Source: CBFHSF01 sp965661055
GTDB taxonomy: Bacteria > Bacteroidota > Bacteroidia > Flavobacteriales > Schleiferiaceae
DNA: 64,000 bases
Assembly: GCA_965661055.1 (NCBI GenBank)
Contig: CBFICS010000004.1
Span: forward strand, 62,001-126,000
Direction of reading: 5' to 3'
Positions 34,443-42,332 of the stretch are shown here, in pieces. A program made the translations under genes and the position numbers. Below the pieces are notes generated by a model. That model had not been told where the DNA came from and made no database searches. It saw nothing but the letters and a program-made list of their open reading frames with translations. How positions within the stretch are numbered: position 1 is the first letter of the stretch; every line of letters starts with the position of its first letter.

Positions 34443-35804
34443 ATGAAAATAAAGAACAACATACTAGAAACCATAGGTAATACACCCATGGTAAAATTGA
34501 ACAAAATTGCCGAAGACATTCCTGGAACCATTCTTGGTAAAATGGAATACTTTAATCCTGGACATTCTACAAAAGATAGAATGGCTTTAAAAATGATTGA
34601 AGACGCAGAAGCAAAAGGACTAATAAAACCAGGTGGCACTATTATAGAGTGTACCAGTGGAAATACCGGTATGGGACTTGCTTTAGCGGCAATAGTAAAA
34701 GGGTATAAGCTTATTTGTACTTTAAGCGATAAGCAGAGTAAAGAAAAAATGGACATTCTAAAGGCCTTAGGGGCTCAAGTCTATGTTTGTCCTACCAATG
34801 TTTCTCCTGATCATCCAGAGTCTTACTATTCAGTAGCAGAAAGGCTTAACAAAGAAATACCTAACTCCTTCTACCCTTTTCAATATGACAATCTAGCGAA
34901 TAGAGAGGCTCATTACGAATCTACGGGACCTGAGATTTGGGAACAAACCGATGGGAAAATTACTCATTTTGTAGTAGGTGTAGGTACGGGCGGAACCATC
35001 TCTGGAGTGGCAAAATACTTAAAAGAGAAAAATCCAAATGTTAAAATTTGGGGGGTTGATTCTTATGGTTCGGTATTTAAAAAGTATCATGAAACCGGCG
35101 AGTTTGACGAAAACGAAATCTATAGCTACATAACAGAAGGTATTGGTGAAGATATTTTGCCAAAGAATGTCGACTTTTCACTAATTGATCACTTTGAAAA
35201 AGTTACGGATAGAGATGGGGCGTTAGTAGCTAGAGAGCTTGCATTAAAAGAGGGAATGTTTCTAGGATATTCTGCGGGTTCTGCTTTTCAAGCGGTAAGA
35301 CAATTAAAAAATGAACTCGATGAAAATAGTGTTGTTGTAATTCTATTTCACGATCATGGTTCTCGCTACGTGGGTAAGATCTTTAATGATGATTGGATGA
35401 ACGAAAGAGGTTTCTTAAATGAAAACAAACAAACTGCTAAAGACATTATTAAGGGCTATGAAAACCTACCTTTAATTAGCGTTCTACCCGGCGAACCTAT
35501 TCATGCTGCTCTAAACCATATGAAGAGATTAGGGATATCTCAGATTCCAGTAATTAGAGACGGAAAGCCAGTGGGTTCTTTGACTGAAGGTCAACTATTC
35601 CAGGTGCTAGTAGCTAATCCAGAAGCTAGAGATCAAAAAGTAGAAGACCATATGTTACCGCCATTTGAGGTAGTTGCCTTGAGCGACCCAATTCAAGCGG
35701 TGGTAGCGAAAATTAAGCCTGAATTTGGAGCCGTTCTAGTTGAGTTAGGTAAAGGAAAGTACCACATAATTACTAGACATGACCTTGTCGGGACCATGAG
35801 CTAA
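34443..35804 (+). CDS. Cystathionine beta-synthase
   Basis: 453 residues. A PLP-dependent cysteine-synthase-like domain (1-320) has the Schiff-base lysine in GHSTKDRMA (K44), the ECTSGNTGMGLALAA substrate loop and the GTGGTISG phosphate-binding loop. A C-terminal pair of CBS repeats (about 338-453, LISVLPGEPIHAALNHM ... DPIQAVVAKI) may bind an adenosine ligand. The enzyme joins homocysteine with serine or cysteine in transsulfuration. The CBS tail distinguishes it from O-acetylserine sulfhydrylase. It is transcribed alone and ends at the terminator at 35817-35852. Confidence 0.93.
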   Translation: MKIKNNILETIGNTPMVKLNKIAEDIPGTILGKMEYFNPGHSTKDRMALKMIEDAEAKGLIKPGGTIIECTSGNTGMGLALAAIVKGYKLICTLSDKQSKEKMDILKALGAQVYVCPTNVSPDHPESYYSVAERLNKEIPNSFYPFQYDNLANREAHYESTGPEIWEQTDGKITHFVVGVGTGGTISGVAKYLKEKNPNVKIWGVDSYGSVFKKYHETGEFDENEIYSYITEGIGEDILPKNVDFSLIDHFEKVTDRDGALVARELALKEGMFLGYSAGSAFQAVRQLKNELDENSVVVILFHDHGSRYVGKIFNDDWMNERGFLNENKQTAKDIIKGYENLPLISVLPGEPIHAALNHMKRLGISQIPVIRDGKPVGSLTEGQLFQVLVANPEARDQKVEDHMLPPFEVVALSDPIQAVVAKIKPEFGAVLVELGKGKYHIITRHDLVGTMS

Positions 35805-35816
35805 AAAAAAATCGAC

Positions 35817-35852
35817 ATAAAAAAAGGGAACCCAAGGGTTCCCTTTTTTTTG
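35817..35852. terminator. Bidirectional terminator between cystathionine beta-synthase and Hsp20 genes
   Basis: GGGAAC (35826-35831), loop CCAAGG, GTTCCC (35838-35843), with an A run on the left and T run on the right, giving U-tailed hairpins in both directions. Confidence 0.88.
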
Positions 35853-35864
35853 TGCTTACCATTC

Positions 35865-36284
35865 TTAATGCACTTGAATTTTCAAAGGACTTTTTGCTTC
35901 CTCTTTCAATTTGATTGGCAAACTTATTTTTAATATACCACCTTCATAAGAAGCACTAATTTCTTCTTCATTTACTTGATCCTTAGGGAGGTTAAAATGC
36001 CTTTCAAAGCTAGAGATTTTAAACTCCTGGGTAGTAATCCGTTTTTCTTCTTTTACTTCCTCTTCAGCATGGTTTGCCTTTACAATGAGCTTTTGATTTT
36101 CAATTTCAATTGTAAAATCACCTTTTGAAAAACCTGGGGCCAATAACTCAACTTCGTAAGCGTTTTTTGATTGAAAAATGTTGACTAGGTTTTTATTCAT
36201 TCCCTTTAAAGGGGAAAAATCAACTGAATTAAAAAACTCGTCTACGAACCCTGGGAATCCGATCATTGAATTTCTTGTTCTCAT
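35865..36284 (-). CDS. Hsp20/alpha-crystallin family small heat-shock protein
   Basis: 139 residues. The alpha-crystallin domain (about 38-130) includes the beta-strand block YEVELLAPGFSKGDFTIEIENQKLIV and the signature ASYEGGILKISLP near the end. A short C-terminal tail follows, with a weak IxI-like IQV motif. Small heat-shock proteins bind unfolding proteins as oligomers. No TAnnTTTG element was seen upstream, which would fit use of another sigma factor, but this is only suggestive. Confidence 0.93.
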   Translation of the reverse strand: MRTRNSMIGFPGFVDEFFNSVDFSPLKGMNKNLVNIFQSKNAYEVELLAPGFSKGDFTIEIENQKLIVKANHAEEEVKEEKRITTQEFKISSFERHFNLPKDQVNEEEISASYEGGILKISLPIKLKEEAKSPLKIQVH

Positions 36285-36446
36285 AATATTTTGAATTTTG
36301 ATTATATTCTTTACCCATTAAATCAACTTATATACCATCGTGAAAAAAAATGAAAAAACATGCGATAATGGCAGGCTAACCAAAAATAAACTGACTTAAT
36401 GTCGTAAAAAACTGATTTCCCGTCTAGATATTCCTACAAATAGGTG

Positions 36447-36476
36447 TTTGTTTTTCAGTTTTAAAATGTAACTTTC
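36447..36476 (+). promoter_or_regulatory. Promoter of the alkylglycerol monooxygenase-like operon
   Basis: TTTG (36447-36450) and TAACTTTC (36469-36476, one mismatch to TAnnTTTG) are separated by 18 bases, a fitting -33/-7 pair. The ATG is at 36502. Confidence 0.5.
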
Positions 36477-36501
36477 TCGCCGTATAGCACAAATCATTTT
36501 T

Positions 36502-37698
36502 ATGAATCCTATTGTACTTTCTATTCCCATTTTCTTTCTATTAATTTTTATAGAAGTCATTTACGGATATTTTTCTAACAAAAAAATATACCGTGCGGGT
36601 GATGCTTTTGCTAATATTGGTTGTGGGATATTTGAACAAACAACCGGACTATTTATTTCTGTTTTCACCATTGGGTTGTACACCTTGGTTTACGAGTTTA
36701 GAGTATTTGAAATACCCACTACATGGCCTTATTTAATTTTGTTGTTTTTCATAGTTGATTTTCAATATTATTGGGCACATAGAATGAGTCACCAGGTAAA
36801 TTTATTTTGGATTGGTCACGTTATTCATCACCAAAGTGAAGATTATAATTTAAGTGTAGCCTTAAGACAAGGGGCACTTCAGAAAATTTTTACAGCCCCC
36901 TTTGCATTACCCGCCGCACTATTGGGCTTTGATCCTTATTGGTTTTTATTTATTTCTGCGCTTAACACTCTATATCAATTTTGGATTCACACCGAAACCA
37001 TAGGAAAAATGGGTTGGTTTGAATATGTGTTTAACACCCCTTCTCACCACAGAGTTCACCATGGTAGAGATCCAAAATACATTGATAAAAACCATGCAGG
37101 ATCTTTAATTATTTGGGATAAAATGTTTGGAACATTTCAAGCAGAAGAAGAAAGACCGCATTACGGAATCACTAAAGAAACCCATACGTTTAATCCTATA
37201 ATGGCGCACATTAAACCCATTCAACAATTAAATGATGATTTAAAAAAAGTTAGGGGATTTGATAAGGTGAAGCTATTATTTAAGGGGCCTGGTTGGTTTC
37301 CTGAAAAAAACGGTGGACCACAACTACCCCCTAAGGTTCCAAAAGACTATTTAAAATTTGATGTTCCAATCAATGCTAAACTTCAAGTGTATGGAGTTGT
37401 TCAATTCATAATTAGCCTAGGCTTTGTGGCTGCATATTTGTTTTTTCAATCTAACTTCAACCTCAATCAGCAAATACTAGGTTCCATTTGGATTGTTTTA
37501 TCACTCTTTAGCACAGGGGCCATATTTCAAATGTCAAAGGGATTTGTAATCCTAGAAATTCTCAAGTGGATTTTATTGGTATACATCTTGGGCCAAATCG
37601 AACCAAACAGCACTTTATACTATTCAACCATGGTTTTTATGGCAGCATCACTTACCTACTTTCTAACCAACGAAAAAAAACTAACACATGTTCAATAA
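36502..37698 (+). CDS. Alkylglycerol monooxygenase-like fatty acid hydroxylase family protein
   Basis: 398 residues with several membrane helices at both ends. The integral-membrane di-iron histidine set is complete: HRMSH (93-97), HVIHH (106-110), and SHHRVHH (181-187), plus HTE at 163. Blocks around these, including HQSEDYNLS, QFWIHTE, NTPSHHRVHHGR and LIIWDKMFGTF, and a later FKGPGWFP, match what I recall of animal alkylglycerol monooxygenase (AGMO/TMEM195) over nearly full length, more than generic sterol desaturases. AGMO cleaves the O-alkyl bond of ether lipids using oxygen and tetrahydrobiopterin. The substrate here is inferred. It overlaps the next gene by 11 bases. Confidence 0.88.
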   Translation: MNPIVLSIPIFFLLIFIEVIYGYFSNKKIYRAGDAFANIGCGIFEQTTGLFISVFTIGLYTLVYEFRVFEIPTTWPYLILLFFIVDFQYYWAHRMSHQVNLFWIGHVIHHQSEDYNLSVALRQGALQKIFTAPFALPAALLGFDPYWFLFISALNTLYQFWIHTETIGKMGWFEYVFNTPSHHRVHHGRDPKYIDKNHAGSLIIWDKMFGTFQAEEERPHYGITKETHTFNPIMAHIKPIQQLNDDLKKVRGFDKVKLLFKGPGWFPEKNGGPQLPPKVPKDYLKFDVPINAKLQVYGVVQFIISLGFVAAYLFFQSNFNLNQQILGSIWIVLSLFSTGAIFQMSKGFVILEILKWILLVYILGQIEPNSTLYYSTMVFMAASLTYFLTNEKKLTHVQ

Positions 37699-38350
37699 AG
37701 ATTTTACTAAAATATACCTTACTATTCTTATAACCCATTTGGCGTTTCTCTACGTTGCAGAACACACTATATTCATTGGTATTACCAAAGGACTTTTGCT
37801 TTTCTCACTAATGGCTTACTTCTATTCAGAAACAAAACCACTAAAGGGATTAGGCAAGGCTTTTTTATCAGGAATGTTATTTAGTTTTATAGGAGATATT
37901 TTTATGTTTCTTGGGGACGGGGTATATTTTATTACTGGTCTAATTTCTTTCTTGATGGCTCACCTATTTTACATTTACTCTTTCTTTGGCCAAGGAAAAG
38001 ACTTTGTTAGAAAAAATCCGATTTTCATTGTACCGATCCTACTATACGTAGTCGGATTTTTAATTTTTTCATGGTCATCTTTAAACGAATTAAAAGTTCC
38101 AGTTACCCTCTACGCCCTAGTTTTAGGTGGAATGGTTTTAGCTTCAATAAACAGGTATAAAGCAGTAAACCAGAAAGCATTTACCATAGGAATTTGGGGT
38201 GCCATTCTATTTGTAATTTCAGACTCATTGCTAGCCATTAACAAGTTTGTACTGGAAATTAGTTATGCCAGCTTATTGATTATGGCAACGTATGGAATGG
38301 CTCAATACTTTTTATTGAGGTCATTTATGACAAGTCACAAAAAAGACTAA
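37688..38350 (+). CDS. YhhN/TMEM86 family membrane protein (lysoplasmalogenase family)
   Basis: 220 residues, about eight membrane helices. It has the family pattern: FSFIGDIFMFL (core GD motif), a MAHLFYIYSF block, an NRY segment, and GAILFVISDSLLAINKF near the end, with the two conserved Asp residues used for catalysis. Animal TMEM86 proteins hydrolyse the vinyl-ether bond of lysoplasmalogens; bacterial YhhN activity is less established. Its overlap with the AGMO-like gene suggests a shared ether-lipid role. Its stop overlaps that of the convergent priA by three bases. Confidence 0.85.
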   Translation: MFNKDFTKIYLTILITHLAFLYVAEHTIFIGITKGLLLFSLMAYFYSETKPLKGLGKAFLSGMLFSFIGDIFMFLGDGVYFITGLISFLMAHLFYIYSFFGQGKDFVRKNPIFIVPILLYVVGFLIFSWSSLNELKVPVTLYALVLGGMVLASINRYKAVNQKAFTIGIWGAILFVISDSLLAINKFVLEISYASLLIMATYGMAQYFLLRSFMTSHKKD

Positions 38351-40788
38351 GAAGGGTCAACATCAAAAACAATACGGGCGCTAGCAAAAGGAGGTCTATT
38401 AAAATAAAAGTCCGCCGTTTGTTTAATTTGTGATTTTACTTGATGATAGTTCAAGCTTTTCTCAAACTTAATCAAAATCTTTTTGTGATACATTCCCTTT
38501 AACCGAGGTACCATCGCAAATTCAGGTCCCAATACTCTGTCACCTAAAAACTTCTTTAAGGAGTCTGCAAACGCTTCAGAAGCTTCGTTTACCATTTTTG
38601 AGTCCTTGTGTTTAATGGTAATTTCTATGAGTTTGAAATAAGGAGGGTATCTATAATTCTTACGTTCATAAAGTTGTTCCTTCACCAAGGTTTCAAAATC
38701 CTGATGAATCACCTGTTGAATTACGCTGTGAAAAGGGTTAAAGGTTTGAATCAAAACCTTACCTCTTTCACTTCGCCTACCGGCTCTACCGGCTACTTGA
38801 GATAACATTTGATAAGACCTTTCGAAGGCCCTGAAATCAGGAAAGTACAACAGTGAATCTGCATTGAGAACACCTACCAAAGAAACTTTGTCAAAATCAA
38901 GTCCTTTGGTAACCATTTGTGTACCTATCAAAACATCAATTTCCCCTGCTGAAAAATCATCAAATATATTTTGAAAATCTCCTTTTCTACGAGTCGTATC
39001 TAGATCTAAACGCTTCACTCGTAAGCTTGGCTCAATCTCTTTTAACTCTTCTTCAATTTTTTCGGTTCCAAACCCCTTTAAAACAATGTCATAACCTCCA
39101 CATTTTTTACATCGTTTTGGCATTGGGATAGAATAGCCACAATAGTGACAATGCAAGGCTTCGGTATATTTGTGATAGGTCAGGCTTATGTCACAGTTTT
39201 TACACTCAGGCACATGCCCACAGGTTTGACATTCTAAAGTAGGTGCAAATCCTCTTCTGTTTTGAAACAAAATCACACGATTTCCGTGGTTCTTCGCCAA
39301 GCGTATTTCTTCTAATAATTTAGGAGAAAAATGAGAAACCATGGTTTTCATCCTATACTCCTTTTGAATATCAACAATTTCCATTTCTGGGAGTTCAACC
39401 CCACCAAACCTTTGGGTAAGATTTACCCATTGATATTTACCTTCTTTGGCGTTGTATACTGACTCAAGACTAGGAGTAGCCGATCCCAAAAGAATCTTTG
39501 ACTTAAAAAGCCTTGCCAACATAATCGCAGAATCTCTACCGTTATACCTTGGGGCAGGATCATTTTGTTTATAGGAAGAATCGTGTTCTTCATCTACGAC
39601 TACCAATCCTAACTTAACAAAGGGTAAAAAAATAGCTGAGCGGGCACCTATGACAACACAAGGATTATCTTTTGACTGAGAAATTGCATTCCAAGCGGCT
39701 AGCCTCTCCCCTTCAGAAATTTTAGAATGGTACAAAACCACTCGGTCTTTAAAGTGCTTTTTTAATCGAATTACTAACTGTGTAGTCAAGGCAATTTCAG
39801 GAAGCATGTAAACGGCTGAGTCACCACGGTTCAATGCTTCTTGAATAAAATGAAAGTATATTTCAGTTTTTCCTGAACCGGTGACCCCATTTAAAACCGT
39901 CACCTTTTCTTGTTCAAAGCCTTCACTTATTTCAGAAATGGCTTTAGATTGCGACTCTGAAAAATCAATAGATAGATTTTCAGATAAGTCTACTTCGCGC
40001 CAGGGGTCTACCGTTTGATCTTCAAATTGAAAAATTTGCTTTTCATATAGTGGTCTTAGGTTTGATTTAGAAAAATCACCTTTAGTAAGAAGGTCTTTCT
40101 CTAGCACCCAATTAGAGTCTTTATCTTCTTTTAACTGCAAATAAGCCTCTAAAATATCTCTTTGCTTAGGAGCTCTTTTCAGTCCGTTTAATACTTCAAT
40201 CAAAACTCGACTATCTAATGCTTCATCAAGGCTTATCCATCTTTCGGTTTTGGGCTGTACGACCTTTTTTAAATCTTCTTGCATTTGAACCAGCGACCGG
40301 TCTAGCAATTGATTTACAATTTTCATTGGGCTTTTTACTCCAGTAATATTGCCCACCTCTGCTACGCGCAACCTTGGGTGAATCCCTAGAGCTTCCATCA
40401 CTACGAATTCGTGGTCTGTTAAATCATCCCAAGGAATTTCACTTTCGGTACCCCGTTCAATGGTAGATTCACTTTCAAGTTTTAACGAAGAAGGCAAGGC
40501 GGCATTCATGACTTCTCCCAAACTACACATATAATAATCAGCTACCCAACTCCAAAACTTTAAATTGGATTCACTGATTATTGGAAGATCATCTAAAACT
40601 TCCACAATAGGTTTTATAGCATAACTAGGGGGTGAATTATGAATAGACTCAATCAGTCCGGCATAAAATCTTCTCTTACCAAACTGAACAATTACTCTTT
40701 TGCCCACGCCACATTCACCTTCCCATCCTTGAATGGAATAAGTAAAAGTTTGTTGAAGAGAAAAGGGCAGTATTATTTCAGCGAACAT
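38347..40788 (-). CDS. priA: Primosomal protein N' (replication restart helicase PriA)
   Basis: 813 residues. PriA binds stalled forks and reloads the replisome. An N-terminal 3'-DNA-binding domain (about 1-100) is followed by the superfamily-2 helicase: Walker A GVTGSGKTE (301-309), DEEHDSSYK (DEAH box) and QVAGRAGR (motif VI). The zinc-binding region between the lobes carries the cysteine pairs CQTCGHVPECKNC, CHYCG and CKKCGG. The coding region ends inside the convergent YhhN stop. The upstream sequence TACTTTTA ends close to the ATG and may be a -7 element with one mismatch. Confidence 0.96.
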   Translation of the reverse strand: MFAEIILPFSLQQTFTYSIQGWEGECGVGKRVIVQFGKRRFYAGLIESIHNSPPSYAIKPIVEVLDDLPIISESNLKFWSWVADYYMCSLGEVMNAALPSSLKLESESTIERGTESEIPWDDLTDHEFVVMEALGIHPRLRVAEVGNITGVKSPMKIVNQLLDRSLVQMQEDLKKVVQPKTERWISLDEALDSRVLIEVLNGLKRAPKQRDILEAYLQLKEDKDSNWVLEKDLLTKGDFSKSNLRPLYEKQIFQFEDQTVDPWREVDLSENLSIDFSESQSKAISEISEGFEQEKVTVLNGVTGSGKTEIYFHFIQEALNRGDSAVYMLPEIALTTQLVIRLKKHFKDRVVLYHSKISEGERLAAWNAISQSKDNPCVVIGARSAIFLPFVKLGLVVVDEEHDSSYKQNDPAPRYNGRDSAIMLARLFKSKILLGSATPSLESVYNAKEGKYQWVNLTQRFGGVELPEMEIVDIQKEYRMKTMVSHFSPKLLEEIRLAKNHGNRVILFQNRRGFAPTLECQTCGHVPECKNCDISLTYHKYTEALHCHYCGYSIPMPKRCKKCGGYDIVLKGFGTEKIEEELKEIEPSLRVKRLDLDTTRRKGDFQNIFDDFSAGEIDVLIGTQMVTKGLDFDKVSLVGVLNADSLLYFPDFRAFERSYQMLSQVAGRAGRRSERGKVLIQTFNPFHSVIQQVIHQDFETLVKEQLYERKNYRYPPYFKLIEITIKHKDSKMVNEASEAFADSLKKFLGDRVLGPEFAMVPRLKGMYHKKILIKFEKSLNYHQVKSQIKQTADFYFNRPPFASARIVFDVDPS

Positions 40789-40805
40789 AAAAGTAAAAGT
40801 ATGTA

Positions 40806-41951
40806 TTAACTTCCTTTTTTGCTGCCTTTATACATTTCGTATTTAACAAATTTACACTCTAGAGCACCGTTCATAAGGTTTATTCTTCTACTGGTTCTCA
40901 ACCCTAAAGATTTCAATCCTTCTAAATCAGAGGTAATCATCCATGCATTAGATCCTGAATAATTTGATTTTAAGGTATCACCAATATTCTTATAAAGGTC
41001 TCCCGTATCTGCTCTTAACTTTTCGTTATAAGGAGGGTTAAAAATTAGAGTTACTCCTGGTTCGGGAGGAGTAGAATTTAAAAAGTCACGTCTAGAAACG
41101 TCAATTATTTCGTCAAAAGTAGCCTCTGATATATTTTTCTTGGCTTTAATGACCATTACTGGGTCAATATCACTTGCGTAAATTTTATGATCAAATCCTC
41201 TTGCCTTTTTCAAAGAAGATTCTTCAATTTTAGCATGTAAATCTTCATCGTAATCATTCCAAGTCATAAACCCAAAATTATCTCTAAACAGGTTGGCTGG
41301 AAGGTTCTGGGCTATCATAGCGGCTTCTATCGCCAAGGTACCTGACCCACAGAACGGATCGTAAAATGAAGACAAACCATCCCACCCGGTCATTAGAATC
41401 ATTCCTGCAGCCAAAACCTCAGAAATAGGTGCTTCGCCTACGGCAATTTTATATCCGCGCTTGTGCAAAGACTCACCAGAAGAGTCAAGAGAAATAGAAC
41501 ATTCATGGTGGTTTAAATACACATGAATGCTAATGTCAGGCGAGCGTTTATCTACGTTTGGCCTAACCCCTTTCAACTCTCTGAATTGATCTACAATGGC
41601 ATCTTTTGCCTTTTGGGCTGTAAATAAAGAGTGGGTAAAAGTATCTGATTTACCAGAACTATGAATAACAAAGGTTGTGTCTTCATTCATTATTGAGGAC
41701 CAATCAAATTGCTTTACCCTTCTATAAAAGTCATCTTGACTTCTAAATTTAAAATCATAGATGGGCTTTAAAATTCGCAATGCGGTTCTAAGGCACAAAT
41801 TGGCCTTGTACATAAAGCCCGTGTCTCCAACAAAAGAGACGCCTCTTATTAAGGTTTTTACATCCTTACCTCCTAGCCTTCTTACTTCAGTTGCTAGAAC
41901 TTCTTCTAACCCAGGAAGGGTTTTTGCTATCATTAAAAAATCATTTCCCAT
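40806..41951 (-). CDS. THUMP-domain class I RNA methyltransferase (RlmL N-terminal-like)
   Basis: 381 residues from the ATG at 41951. An N-terminal THUMP region (about 45-155) is followed by a UPF0020/N2-guanine methyltransferase domain with the SAM-binding motif FYDPFCGSGTLAIEAAM and the catalytic motif NPPYNEKL. This matches the m2G2445-forming half of E. coli RlmL (YcbY), without the second (RlmK) half. The likely substrate is 23S rRNA. A GTG lies two codons upstream (41957); ATG is preferred, with AGGTG a few bases before it. Confidence 0.88.
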   Translation of the reverse strand: MGNDFLMIAKTLPGLEEVLATEVRRLGGKDVKTLIRGVSFVGDTGFMYKANLCLRTALRILKPIYDFKFRSQDDFYRRVKQFDWSSIMNEDTTFVIHSSGKSDTFTHSLFTAQKAKDAIVDQFRELKGVRPNVDKRSPDISIHVYLNHHECSISLDSSGESLHKRGYKIAVGEAPISEVLAAGMILMTGWDGLSSFYDPFCGSGTLAIEAAMIAQNLPANLFRDNFGFMTWNDYDEDLHAKIEESSLKKARGFDHKIYASDIDPVMVIKAKKNISEATFDEIIDVSRRDFLNSTPPEPGVTLIFNPPYNEKLRADTGDLYKNIGDTLKSNYSGSNAWMITSDLEGLKSLGLRTSRRINLMNGALECKFVKYEMYKGSKKGS

Positions 41952-41977
41952 ATTCACCTTTTGAATTTATTTGAGTT

Positions 41978-42007
41978 AAAAAAGCCCCGCACATGTGCGG
42001 GGCTTTT
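41978..42007 (-). terminator. Terminator of the rpoBC cluster
   Basis: A perfect 20-base palindrome GCCCCGCACATGTGCGGGGC (41984-42003) is followed, reading the minus strand, by a run of T. It lies 8 bases beyond the stop of the DUF3467 gene and ends the long gene-expression transcript. Confidence 0.92.
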
Positions 42008-42011
42008 GTTA

Positions 42012-42332
42012 TTACGCTTGACCGGTTGGTCCTCCAAAATTTAGAGGCAATGTGGGTGGCTCAGTATCACTGATCTCACCATGCATTTGTTCAAAACGTT
42101 GTATATTTTCATTCATAGCTTTCAAGAATCGCTTTGCGTGCTGTGGAGTTAAAATAACTCTTGACTTCACTTTACCCTTCGGCAATCCTGGCATCACTTG
42201 AATAAAATCTAACACAAACTCAGAGTGCGAATGATTAATAATGGCAAGGTTTGAATAAGTACCCTCAGCCATTTCTTCATTCAACTCAATGTTTAATGAA
42301 CCCTCTGGATTTTGATTTTGATTGTCTGCCAT
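42012..42332 (-). CDS. DUF3467 family protein
   Basis: 106 residues. The core SNLAIINHSHSEFVLDFIQVMPGLPKGKVKSRVILTPQHAKRFLKAMNENI is typical of the DUF3467 family, small proteins found directly downstream of rpoC in Bacteroidota. The function is unknown. Its ATG shares its last base with the rpoC stop codon (TAATG-type coupling), and the terminator follows. The position suggests a role near transcription, but there is no direct evidence. Confidence 0.88.
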   Translation of the reverse strand: MADNQNQNPEGSLNIELNEEMAEGTYSNLAIINHSHSEFVLDFIQVMPGLPKGKVKSRVILTPQHAKRFLKAMNENIQRFEQMHGEISDTEPPTLPLNFGGPTGQA

